Part shown: in pieces, positions 10,701-18,007 of the stretch | Layout of the letters: the number at the start of each line of letters is the position of its first letter | Numbering within the stretch: the first letter of the stretch is position 1 | Assembly (NCBI GenBank): GCA_025716815.1 | Contig: JAIXMN010000039.1 | Coordinates: 124,001 to 188,000, forward strand | Direction: 5' to 3' | Source of the DNA: Dichotomocladium elegans | Taxonomy: Eukaryota; Mucoromycota; Mucoromycetes; Mucorales; Lichtheimiaceae | DNA length: 64,000 bases | The notes under the pieces: model-generated | What the model saw: only the letters and a program-made list of their open reading frames with translations | Database searches by the model: none | Told to the model about the DNA's origin: nothing | Made by a program: the position numbers and the translations under genes

Positions 10701-11379
10701 CGTCAGCATAGTCCTTGAGAAGTTTGTCTAACCCTGGTACGAAAACCTTGGTTCCGTCAGACTCCAACTTCTCCGTAAAGAGGACCACAAAGCTTTCCCC
10801 GTCAGGCGCGTCGATGAGCTGATTCCCTTCATGCCGGGATGCATAATTGATCTCGACTTGAATTGGAACGTCGGAAGGGCTCATCTTGTTCGTCCGCCAG
10901 TCAATATTGGGGTTCTCGTCGTAAAGCCAGCTTTTTCCCAAAAGAACGTCATGGGAGTTACTGACAATACCTGTATATAACCGTACTGAGGAATTGAAAT
11001 CGTCCATTACGATAGTAGCGTCAATGTATGCCAGCGAGTTACCAATGCTGCCATTGGCAAACGTCACTGAAGACATTCGTTCGTCGTTGACCAATTCGTC
11101 GCTCAATTGGAAACGGTTCAGGAAAGAGCTGGTCACAAAATCGTGCGTAGCGCCACTGTCAATTAAAATCCGGGCTGGGTACCCATTGACCAGCCCATCA
11201 CGTCGGATCAAAACATGGCGGTTAGTGAAAGTATCGTCGTCGCATACGTCCGTAATCGAAAAGGCAAAACGTGAAAGAGCATTATAAGGAACGTCTAATG
11301 CGTCTTTATTATCCCCACTCGCGGGGGGCGACAAAAGAGGAGAACCAGCAGAGTTGGGTGCTTCTACTGGCGGATCTAG
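7798..11379 (-). CDS. pol: Ty3-1 pol: protease, RT, RNase H, integrase, chromodomain
   Basis: One open frame of about 1190 codons, entered by -1 frameshifting at 11379-11385; the first in-frame ATG is not needed. Domains in order: aspartic protease (ILIDSGATHDF), reverse transcriptase (YLDDILVYSK catalytic loop), RNase H (VHTDAST and FTDNRA), and integrase with a zinc-binding HHCC region ending CDMCQRVK. The DDE core shows SMDFITHLP, VSDRDVRFTS and DGQTERTNRT. A C-terminal chromodomain is centred on YLVLWKGYPRHEATWEP. Chromodomains of this class read histone marks and steer integration into heterochromatin (family knowledge). All catalytic motifs are present and there is no stop, so the coding part looks competent although the 3' LTR is now split by DT-1. 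Confidence 0.93.
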   Translation of the reverse strand, partial: LDPPVEAPNSAGSPLLSPPASGDNKDALDVPYNALSRFAFSITDVCDDDTFTNRHVLIRRDGLVNGYPARILIDSGATHDFVTSSFLNRFQLSDELVNDERMSSVTFANGSIGNSLAYIDATIVMDDFNSSVRLYTGIVSNSHDVLLGKSWLYDENPNIDWRTNKMSPSDVPIQVEINYASRHEGNQLIDAPDGESFVVLFTEKLESDGTKVFVPGLDKLLKDYADVFPDDLPTGLPPERDVEHTIPLEPDARPPAQRLYRLSTRELAELKRTLDDLLAKGWIKPSSAPYGAPVLFVGKKDGTLRMVVDYRALNRVTIKDRYPLPRTDDLMEQLRGARVFSKMDLRSGYYQIRVKEDDVPKTSFLTRYGLYAFTVMPMGLASAPSTFMRALNNVFHDLLDECVIVYLDDILVYSKTPEDHAKHLNKVLGRLRQHKLYAKWSKCAFGMSRLEFLGHEVGADGVRCEPRKLDAVTKWTAPKSVGDLQTFLGFCNYYRRFVHQYAEVTVPLNELLRKDVPWTWGDAQQTAFDELKRRLTSAPVLALPDPSRRFYVHTDASTTVAIGGILSQEQDDGLLHPVAFASRNLKGAERNYPVHELELLAVIFCLSEWRHHLDGRRFTLFTDNRAISTLHTNTNLSSRQARWLEKFMSYQFDVYHIPREKNAAADALSKRPPDEPTHADAHMAIHHMALVVRGETLGHDLIKYYCKDALWTDVIAKLRTGEEVDGEYSMEDGILYRVVDGRRRICVPRMPTLLNRILHDAHDAPVAGHRGIDATLERVGRIYYWPHMSKTVRRYISTCDMCQRVKPTNSKPAGLLQPLQRAQGRWASVSMDFITHLPKTKRNFDAIAVFVDRFSKRAHFAPCKTTDTAEDFADLFFREIYRQHGLPDDLVSDRDVRFTSRFWAALTKMLGIKRNLSTAFHPQSDGQTERTNRTLEDMLRNYVAYDQRDWDRWLPILEHTYNDTKHASIGITPFFADLGRNVSPALTPGTPSDVASADELASKLDSIRKEVLLQLDAAAERQAKYANARRREVELEVGMQVLVRTTNINPDVYSSSPTKKLLPRWAGPYKLLERIGPVAYRLALPETMTAHDVFHISALKVYNEPDDEERRPDRPPAVITRTNEYEVDEILDARTRRGKTQYLVLWKGYPRHEATWEPASNLTNAKESLRRFHEQKSIVDVVSPTRRSRRLGK

Positions 11380-12740
11380 TTTTTTTCCACCGCATTGGCG
11401 GAACGGGGCGCCAAGCGAGAGCGAGAGCGGGAACGGGAGCGAGAGCGAGAACGAGAGCGCCGGGAGCCCGAGGAACGACCGGAACGGCCAGAGGAACGCC
11501 CAGAGGAACGGCCAGAAGAGCGGCCAGAGGAACGCCCAGAGGAACGGCCAGAAGAGCGGCCAGAGGAACGGCCAGAGGAACGGTTGGCATCGCCATACTG
11601 GGGGCAGTGCTTGCCCTGGTGTCCGGGCTTATAGCACCGAACACAAAGGTTGCAGCGCTGGACTTCGGCCCAAGAAAGTCCAGAAGGTTGGCCGGACACT
11701 CGTCGGGTAGAACGTCGCCGTTCTACCCCGTCAACCTCCATCTCGTCGACAGGAGCATGAATGCTACTGCCAAGGCCTAGGGCATTACCGTCGCCCCAGG
11801 TCGCGTCATAACGGGTGGCCAAGAGCACGGCCTCGTCGTACGACTTTGGGTCCTTAAAACGGACCCAACGCTGCACATTCGGCTTTAGGCCATGCAAAAA
11901 CCGTCGGCGCACCTCAGCGTCGGACAACTCCTGCTGGTTGCAGCGTCCCTTCGCGTCGTTGAAGGCCGCCACATATGACGGTACAGTCGTACGTTGGCGC
12001 GTCGCCTCCCACTTGCTGCGGTTCAGCTCGTCCTGGTTTGGGGGTAACCAGCGTTGCCGCAGGGCCGTCGTAAAGTCACCCCACGTGCGGGGCTCCTTGT
12101 TCTCCACGCAAAGGAGTCGGAACCAGCTGAGGGCTCCGTCAGTCAAAAGACTCGCCGCGTAATCCACCTTCTCGGCGTCGGTGGAGTTATGGGCGTTGCG
12201 GTAATACCGCGTGAGCCCAAACAGCCAGTCCTCCAAAGCGTTGGGGTCACCCCCCGAAAACTTCGCGTCCGGAGCCACGATCTTGATGCGTTTGGCATCC
12301 GAGGGAGCGTCGCCAGGCGTCGCTGCAGTCACCACCGAAGTGGCAACAGCAGCCGTGGCAGGGGCGGAGGTAGCGTCGGTGTTGGACGTGGTGGAGGCAA
12401 CACCAAGAGAAAGGGCTGACAGCTGGGTCTGGATGGCAGCAAGCGTCGCTGCCACGTCCGCCAGATGGGCGTTTTGGGCTGTAAGCCCCGCAGAGACCTC
12501 CTGGAGCTGCTGCTCGATGCCGCCCACGCGGCGGTCATTTGCCGCCATGGCCTTGGTGAAGGAGTCGTCAGCTGCTTGGAGGGTGGCCCCAAAATTCTCG
12601 AACTCCGCACGGACTTGGCGGAAGTTCTCGTCTGTCTGCTCAGCACGAGCGGACAATTCCTGGATCGACCCAATTATGGGCTCCAGCGTCGCGGCCGAGG
12701 CGGTTGCCGCAAGAGGGTGGTTCTCAGTGGGAGCAGACAT
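11376..12740 (-). CDS. gag: Ty3-1 gag with zinc knuckle and SR-rich tail
   Basis: 454 aa from ATG at 12740 to TAG at 11378-11376. The N-terminal about 130 residues look coiled-coil prone (TDENFRQVRAEFENFG). The middle is a Retrotrans_gag-type capsid (ALSWFRLLCVENKEPRTWGDF, then NRSKWEATRQR). A CCHC knuckle follows (CVRCYKPGHQGKHC). The last about 65 residues are unusual: a tandem RSSG repeat followed by an RS-dipeptide run, resembling the RS domain of splicing factors. The stop codon directly follows the slippery heptamer A AAA AAC. Confidence 0.92.
   Translation of the reverse strand: MSAPTENHPLAATASAATLEPIIGSIQELSARAEQTDENFRQVRAEFENFGATLQAADDSFTKAMAANDRRVGGIEQQLQEVSAGLTAQNAHLADVAATLAAIQTQLSALSLGVASTTSNTDATSAPATAAVATSVVTAATPGDAPSDAKRIKIVAPDAKFSGGDPNALEDWLFGLTRYYRNAHNSTDAEKVDYAASLLTDGALSWFRLLCVENKEPRTWGDFTTALRQRWLPPNQDELNRSKWEATRQRTTVPSYVAAFNDAKGRCNQQELSDAEVRRRFLHGLKPNVQRWVRFKDPKSYDEAVLLATRYDATWGDGNALGLGSSIHAPVDEMEVDGVERRRSTRRVSGQPSGLSWAEVQRCNLCVRCYKPGHQGKHCPQYGDANRSSGRSSGRSSGRSSGRSSGRSSGRSSGRSSGRSGRSSGSRRSRSRSRSRSRSRSRLAPRSANAVEKN
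11379..11385 (-). promoter_or_regulatory. -1 ribosomal frameshift site, A AAA AAC
   Basis: In the gag frame the minus strand reads GAA AAA AAC TAG. A AAA AAC is a canonical retroviral -1 slippery heptamer and sits immediately before the gag stop. The -1 frame is open from this point into pol with no intervening stop. Confidence 0.85.
11406..11585 (-). repeat. Tandem repeats encoding RSSG units and an RS run in gag
   Basis: A roughly 12-bp unit (plus-strand reading near CGGCCAGAGGAA) is repeated about eight to nine times at 11475-11585. It is followed by a 6-bp GAGAGC/GAGCGA-like repeat at 11406-11460. They encode the Ser-Gly-Arg and Arg-Ser stretches of the Gag tail. Both are slippage-prone, so copy number may vary between copies. 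Confidence 0.8.
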
Positions 12741-12984
12741 GGCGGGAGGCTTGTGGGGAAGGTCGACAGAGGAGACAGAAGAAGCGAGAGAGACATGGTT
12801 GGCGGTGGTGTGGTTCGTGCGTCGAAACTTGATCTTTCTTTTGTGTGTCCTAGCGTCGAAAGATAGTTTCCGTGAGCGTCGTGTCTTTTATGGTAAAGAG
12901 GAACCCGCGCAAAATGGCACGTCGTTCATAACGTCGAATAACAAGCGAGTATATCACGTCGAGATGATGCAGTGTTCGAAACTA
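12741..12984 (-). other. Ty3-1 5' leader between PBS and gag start
   Basis: About 240 nt of leader. The primer-binding site ends in ATG followed directly by TAG, making a start-stop mini-uORF at the head of this leader. Confidence 0.6.
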
Positions 12985-12996
12985 CATCAGCTACCA
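12985..12996 (-). promoter_or_regulatory. tRNA primer-binding site of Ty3-1
   Basis: TGGTAGCTGATG on the minus strand, two nucleotides inside the 5' LTR. It starts with TGG, complementary to a tRNA CCA end. The complement ends CAGCTACCA, as expected for an initiator-Met-like tRNA (inference). Ty3-2, -4 and -5 share the 12-mer; Ty3-7 shares the first 11 nt. Confidence 0.8.
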
Positions 12997-12998
12997 AC

Positions 12999-13315
12999 TG
13001 TAACAGTACAGGCACTGTTGTGCGAGTACTTACAAAGAGCGTCTGATATACAGCGTGGAGGAAGCGCGAACGCGACGAGAAGAACGATGATTATAATAAT
13101 ACAACGTGGGGATGCCCGACGTCACAGGGCATCCTTGTTTATATAGTAAACAGTAGCGGGGTAATTACAGTGGTATACATATAGGATCGTCGTACAGAGA
13201 AAGTGAGTGTGGTACATAATGTCGTCGCCGGAGATGCGGTCTTGATAGTGATCGTTATCCTTGTAGTATCTTGGTCGTCGGTCAAGAGTGACCCGTCACT
13301 GTAGCTACTGCTACA
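12999..13315 (-). repeat. 5' LTR of Ty3-1 (317 bp)
   Basis: Runs from TGTAGCAG (13315) to TGTTACA (12999) on the minus strand. A TATA box (CTATATAAAC) lies near 13147-13138. The length agrees with the solo copy at 43877-44559 once its 364-bp MITE and TA duplication are removed. It is uninterrupted at TA 13213-13214, the dinucleotide occupied by DT-1 or a MITE in other copies. Confidence 0.9.
13110..13134 (-). promoter_or_regulatory. Hairpin with CRE-like core near the predicted transcript start
   Basis: An 8-bp inverted repeat (GGATGCCC / GGGCATCC) with a 9-nt loop containing TGACGTC lies just downstream of the LTR TATA box. It would fall at the start of the R region of the transcript. It could be a protein site (ATF/CREB-like) or a 5'-end RNA hairpin; function is unproven. 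Confidence 0.4.
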
Positions 13316-14161
13316 ACTGGCCAGGTACACAAAAGTATATCCGGTCTTCTGGCCCTCTGCGTGTGGCTGGAAACCACGGCCAGCCCAGGCGACCATGGTG
13401 CAGGTGGGGGTGGAGGTAGGTTTGGGCGCTGCACGGTGGGTGGGGCGGCCTTTCTTAGCCACGGTTGCCCAAGAAGAAGGGCTATGGCTAGCTGGCTTGG
13501 TTGTGGGTGTAGCGCCAGTTGTAGCTGCGGTTGGTGTGGTATGCGCTTTTGGTTGTGCATTGGCTGGTGGTGGCGTGGTTGCCATTGCCCAACGTGATGC
13601 GGCCGTGCCACGGGGGTCGACTTCCATTGCCTCTTCAACAATAGAAGCATTACCCATGCTGGGGGGAGACACACGGGTGGTTTCGGCAAGTTGGCCTTGC
13701 AGATCGGCAATCAGTACTTTGGCGGCGTTTAGTTCCACCTCGAGCTGCTTATTATGTGCAAGCACACGTGCAAGTTCGGCTGAAAACTCCTTTTGCTCAG
13801 CAATTGCGCACTCCTGTTCGTTCAAGCGGCGTTCCATGGCGCTAGCCCATGCAGGGAGGTTCAGAGGCAAGGGCTGCAGGTCGAGGTCGGTGAGACTGCA
13901 GATCTCCAGGCCAGTGACAGAGTCAACAGTGTCTGAGGTGCTGCCGATTGCAACAACCTCTGGTGTTCTGGCTCGCGCATTTGCACGAGCAGGTGTTGCT
14001 ACGCGTCGGGTAGGCGAACGTGACGCCTGGCGAGAGGGGCGGGTGGTTGCGGGAGCAGCCGGCGAGGGGCGAGTGCTACGCACGCTGCTTGTGGGCAGAT
14101 TAGGCATGGGGCCAGGTGTTTGGGTGCCCCTGATTTTCTTTATATTTTTCAAATTTGTCAC
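13316..14161 (-). pseudogene. LINE-1 ORF1 fragment (N-terminal part, altered start)
   Basis: Starts at ATG 14161 (MTNLKN...), then shares GTQTPGPMP and the coiled-coil region (RRLNEQE...) with LINE-2 ORF1. The frame runs into Ty3-1 LTR after GYTFVYLAS, so the C-terminal half is lost. The normal N-terminus is also missing because of the 188-bp inversion: its reading frame now lies on the plus strand at 14155-14346. ORF1 proteins of this kind bind element RNA (family knowledge); this copy cannot be functional. Confidence 0.8.
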
Positions 14162-14331
14162 GTGATTACCCCTATCTTATCGGATTGACAATTTCACCAT
14201 TAATTGCGAACACGTTGGAAAGCTCTAAAACAAATCAAGAACCACCTGCATCACCCCCCGACAGCCCTCCTACATCGTTATCGAAGTGGAAAGGATCGGC
14301 AGACCTTCCTAAAGCATCAAAAATCCTGCAG
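14144..14331 (+). other. 188-bp inverted segment in the LINE-1 5' region
   Basis: The reverse complement of 19425-19612 with about six to seven differences, while the flanks on both sides are collinear between the two LINE copies. The boundaries fall in short inverted repeats, TTTAT on the left and ATAAA on the right. Confidence 0.85.
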
Positions 14332-14378
14332 ATAAAAAGAGCTTGAATTCGCCGCGCGTGATGCTCGACAAGGTCTCC

Positions 14379-14393
14379 TCCTCTATGGTCCAG
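14379..14393 (+). repeat. 15-bp target-site duplication equal to the first 15 nt of tRNA-Glu
   Basis: TCCTCTATGGTCCAG occurs here and again at 19659-19673, where it forms the 5' end of the tRNA gene. LINE-2 lies exactly between the two copies. This copy also marks the site at which LINE-1 inserted earlier. Confidence 0.88.
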
Positions 14394-14635
14394 TTCAAAG
14401 ATTATTTATTCTATGGCTCGTAAAGGTAGCATCCATTAGGCAATCTACCGGCCAGTAATGATAAGGGGGTGGAGGAGGAGTATTAAATAGATATAAGTGA
14501 GGGAGTGATCACAGGGAAAACCCATCAGGGACGAAAAGACCTGCGTGCAGGGAAGAGAGAAAGAGATGAGGAAGAGGGGACAAGTAAGAATGGGAGCTAA
14601 GCTACACGGACAAAGAAGCGAAAAGAGGACAGCCG

Positions 14636-17600
14636 TTAATCGGCGTCGGAAGTAGTGCGGGTGAAGAACTCTTCAAGGGCAAGTCCTTGAGGAGGTTCAC
14701 TGTCAAATTCTGTGTCAGGATGACAGCAAGTGTCTACATCCCGAAGCGCGGAAAGAAGCATAGGCCACGTACGTCGCCAATGGCCTTGCTTCAATCCATG
14801 AGCGCGCTTGGGTAGCGCATTCATGATCGCATCAAGAGGATGCTGATCATCGCCAACGGGGCCAGGAAAGCTCTCTTGCAGGAGCTGGATCATCGGGCCA
14901 ACGAGATCGCAAGTGATAAAGTGCCGTCGGCTGGCGGTCACCCCACAACGGCAGGTCTTGAGGGGGTGCGGTGGTAACCAGTGCATCCGCCACTTGACGA
15001 GACGGTGCCGGGCGAGGTTGCTGGCTGGCAGATGCAGGATCGGATCAAAGCGCCATTCCTCCAGTGCACGGGCCACAGAGGAAAACTTTGTGCGACGTGA
15101 CGTAAGCTCCAGGTCAAAATGATGGTCCAGGATATGCGTCATCGGGTCATGCGGAAGGGGGGCTTGGCGGGTCAAAATTTTGTGGTCGCGCCAGAGCGCA
15201 TTGTTCGTCAGGTTATTCCACAATTCCACGGGGTGGTGATGCTGCAGAAAACAAGTGACGAGACAGGCCAACAATGTCGACGGAGGCACAGAATATGCGC
15301 GGCAAAGGAACTTGAACACCAGAATGCGAGCGCGGAGTGCCATGGACGGCAATGCAGCAAGGTGCAGCGGCATTATCGTGGGCGTGGTCGCGAGCGGGTC
15401 AGTGACATTCAGCGCCAGGCGAATGCAGCGCTTCTGGGCCGTTTCGAGCGTGTGACGATTCGCGGCAGTCAACGTGATGATGGCGAGTCCGTACTCAAGA
15501 ATTGGCCGAATGAAGGTATGGTACAACCGGAGGGAAACACCCAAGCCGAAGCCATACTGATGAGCGCCCAGCGCATGTAGGAGCGACATGGCGGCAGTGG
15601 TCTTGGTGGCGTTGGTCTGCACCATGCGGATGGTGTCAATACCGTTGGCGTTGAAAGGGATGCCAAGGTATTTAAACCAAGGCACTTGCTCGATGTTCTC
15701 CCCGTACAGGCGATAATGGACTTGAGGGTCGCCATTAACAATCGTACACTTGTTAGGATGCCAGCGGTAGCCAAGGCGGGAGGAGTGGAGTTCGCACATG
15801 GCCAAGAGCAAACGGACCTCGTCGGATGAGCCAAAGATGGCGACATCATCTGCGTAAAGCAGCGAGTTGATCGGAACAATCTCGGTGTTGGAGCGTTCAG
15901 GATCGCATAGCTGCAAACGAGGCAACAGCTGAACGGAGGCCTCGGTCTGACCAGCAGACGGTACAGCACGGATCATCAAAGGACGAGAGATGCCGAGACG
16001 CAGTGTCTTTGGCAGGCTGTCGATGAACACGGCGTATAGGATGGGGCTGAGGATCGAGCCTTGTAGGACGCCTCGCCTGGGACGGATCGAACGTGATTCA
16101 AAGTTCTGGAGGATGACCGACACATGCACGTCGTTGAACAAGTGTCGAACCAGCTCGAGGAGGGGTGGGCGCAAGTGATCGGATAGTGCATCCCATATGA
16201 CCTGCCGATCAACAGAGTCATAGGCCGACTTGATATCGAGGAATGCGACGACCGGGGAGCTGGTGAATTCGCGACGATACTGGCGCATCAACACTTGCAA
16301 GTTGAAGGCCTGATCGAGAGCACCGCGACGAGAACGGAAGCCACCTTGCGCGACGTCTAACGGAGGCATCTGCCGCAGGATGACAGGCAAGAGACATCGC
16401 TCAATGAGCTTGCGAAAGGTGCTTGTGAGACTAATGGGTCGATAGTTTGCGGCAAGGGTAGGATCGCCTTTCTTGTGGATCGGGACGACCTGGGCCGTAC
16501 GCCATTGCCGCGGCACATGAGACCATCGCCAGCAGAGTGCGAGGAAGGGGGAGAGCACCAGTGCAAGGGGGCGTGCAATGGGCTTAAGCATGGCACCGGT
16601 AATATGGTCAGAACCAGGTGCCTTGCGTGCGGGAACTTCTTTGCGAATGACACAAACGAGTCGATTCACAGAGAAGGGGGATGGGCCAACATCGTCGAGG
16701 TGATCATGACGACGAGGCTGAGGACGAGGATCATCACCGCCAAAGACGCCAGCGAGATGAGTAATCATGGTCTCAACGGCGTGATCAGGACCAGCAGGGT
16801 GGGAGAAGACAGTCGACGGTGTGCGGTTTCGCCGCATGCGCTTTACGACACTGTTTGCCTCGCTGGAGCTGTGGTGCTGCATCCTCTGGCAAAACAGTTT
16901 CCACTGTTGTGAACGAGCACGGCGGATGGCGACGCGGAGGGAGGTTCGAGCCGCAGTATAGGCCTCCCAAAGGCGAGCCCGGTCGATGGTATTTGGGGCG
17001 CGTAACCATTGCTGGTATTTGTGCTGTCGCGCATCAGCAAGCTTCTGGAGGTCGTCGGACCAAAACCACTTCCAGTGTTTGGGGCGATCGTGCCGCGCGT
17101 GACACTCTCATCAAGCGCTGTGTAAATGCAGCTAGTCAGCCGCTCGCCGATCCTCTCAATCCCATCGACGTCGACAACTCTTGCTCGGCACACGTGCGGA
17201 TATCTTCTTGGAGGGCTCTACGTGTTGGGTGAATTTGGACACGTAGAGTTCCAGGACATCGGGTTCTTTCAAGCGCTGGAGTTTCCAGTGTTGGCGAGGC
17301 GCGTTTGCAGCAGGCAGTCTGGGCACTGCCATTGCTGTGAAGAAACGGAACACGCACAGATGGTGGTCGGAGCTCAGCGACAGATCGTCGCGCACAGTGA
17401 GCGAAGGTGCGACGACGGCATCGGACTGCGACACAAAGAGATCGATGATGCTGTGGCCAACATTGGGCTGGTAGTAGGTGGCCTTACCATGCGCCAATGT
17501 TTCGTTCCAGACGTGGAGGCCATGACTGATAAGCCAGTCGTGAAATGCCGGGGCGCGGGGGTTGGTGTCGTGATCGCCTAGCTGGTTGCCGAGGCGAGTG

Positions 17601-18007
17601 TTGAGATCTCCGAATACGATGGTGTTGCGGTCGATCGGGAGGCGGTTGAGGAGGGAGGTGTATGTGGCGAGGTCGAGTGATGGTGGGAGGTAGAGTCCGT
17701 GGAGCGTGAGTGGCCCAATAGAGCATGATATGGTGTACTCATTGGGGTGTTGATGTAGATGAACATGGAAAGGGAAGCCAGGACGGATCAGGAGCGATAG
17801 CCCGCCAAAGCCCCTTCTCGCGTTGCCTGGAATCCGCGCATAGTTGTGAAATTGCGCCCATGATGTTGTGAGTGTGCCTTGAGTGAGGTAAGTTTCCGTT
17901 AATAATAATATATCTACATTTTCTTCTAAACAATAATTAATCAACTCATCAGGCGAGCGATCGATGCCTGATGCGTTGAGTTGTGCAATCGTGAACTGAT
18001 CACACAT
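14636..18007 (-). pseudogene. LINE-2 ORF2: APE-type endonuclease plus reverse transcriptase, frameshifted
   Basis: ATG at 18007-18005 overlaps the ORF1 stop. The N-terminal about 225 residues are an AP-endonuclease-like domain (LLLTETYLT, VFGDLNTRLG, LSSDHHLC). The reverse transcriptase is complete by motif: PIHKKGDPTLAANYRPIS, AFLDIKSAYDSVDRQ, GVLQGSILSPILY and LLYADDVAIF. A C-terminal Cys/His motif (CRCGV...RHFITCD) follows, as in jockey/R1-like elements. Two frame changes separate the endonuclease part (to about 17.16-17.20 kb) from the RT part (from about 17.10 kb); the linker is readable in three frames. Endonucleases of site-specific LINEs set target choice (family knowledge), which fits the tRNA-Glu site. 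No RNase H domain was recognised. Confidence 0.87.

Larger units (their letters stand above)
6932..13315 (-). mobile_element. Ty3-1, chromodomain Ty3/gypsy retrotransposon
   Basis: Minus-strand element: 5' LTR 12999-13315, PBS 12985-12996, gag 12740-11376, pol in the -1 frame down to 7798, polypurine tract 7051-7035, then the first about 100 bp of the 3' LTR (7034-6932), where DT-1 interrupts it. It is inserted in the ORF1 of LINE-1 at 13315/13316. Gag and pol are open throughout. The same LTR occurs as a solo copy, in plus orientation, at 43877-44559 and 49513-56175. Confidence 0.9.
13316..14378 (-). mobile_element. LINE-1, 5' part of a non-LTR retrotransposon, cut by Ty3-1
   Basis: Closely matches the 5' part of LINE-2 (18590-19658), except that a 188-bp segment is inverted. 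The 5' end (minus strand) begins GGAGACCTTGTCGAG directly after the tRNA-Glu-derived sequence at 14379-14393. The element breaks at 13315/13316, where Ty3-1 is inserted; the rest lies to the left of the window. Confidence 0.85.

Noticed and set aside
7798..11334. Non-ATG start of pol as an independent initiation site
   Set aside because: The frame is open upstream to the slippery heptamer, so -1 frameshifting from gag explains expression.
14155..14346. Plus-strand ORF beginning MSRDYPYLIG as a separate small gene
   Set aside because: It is the N-terminus of LINE ORF1 carried by the inverted 188-bp segment.
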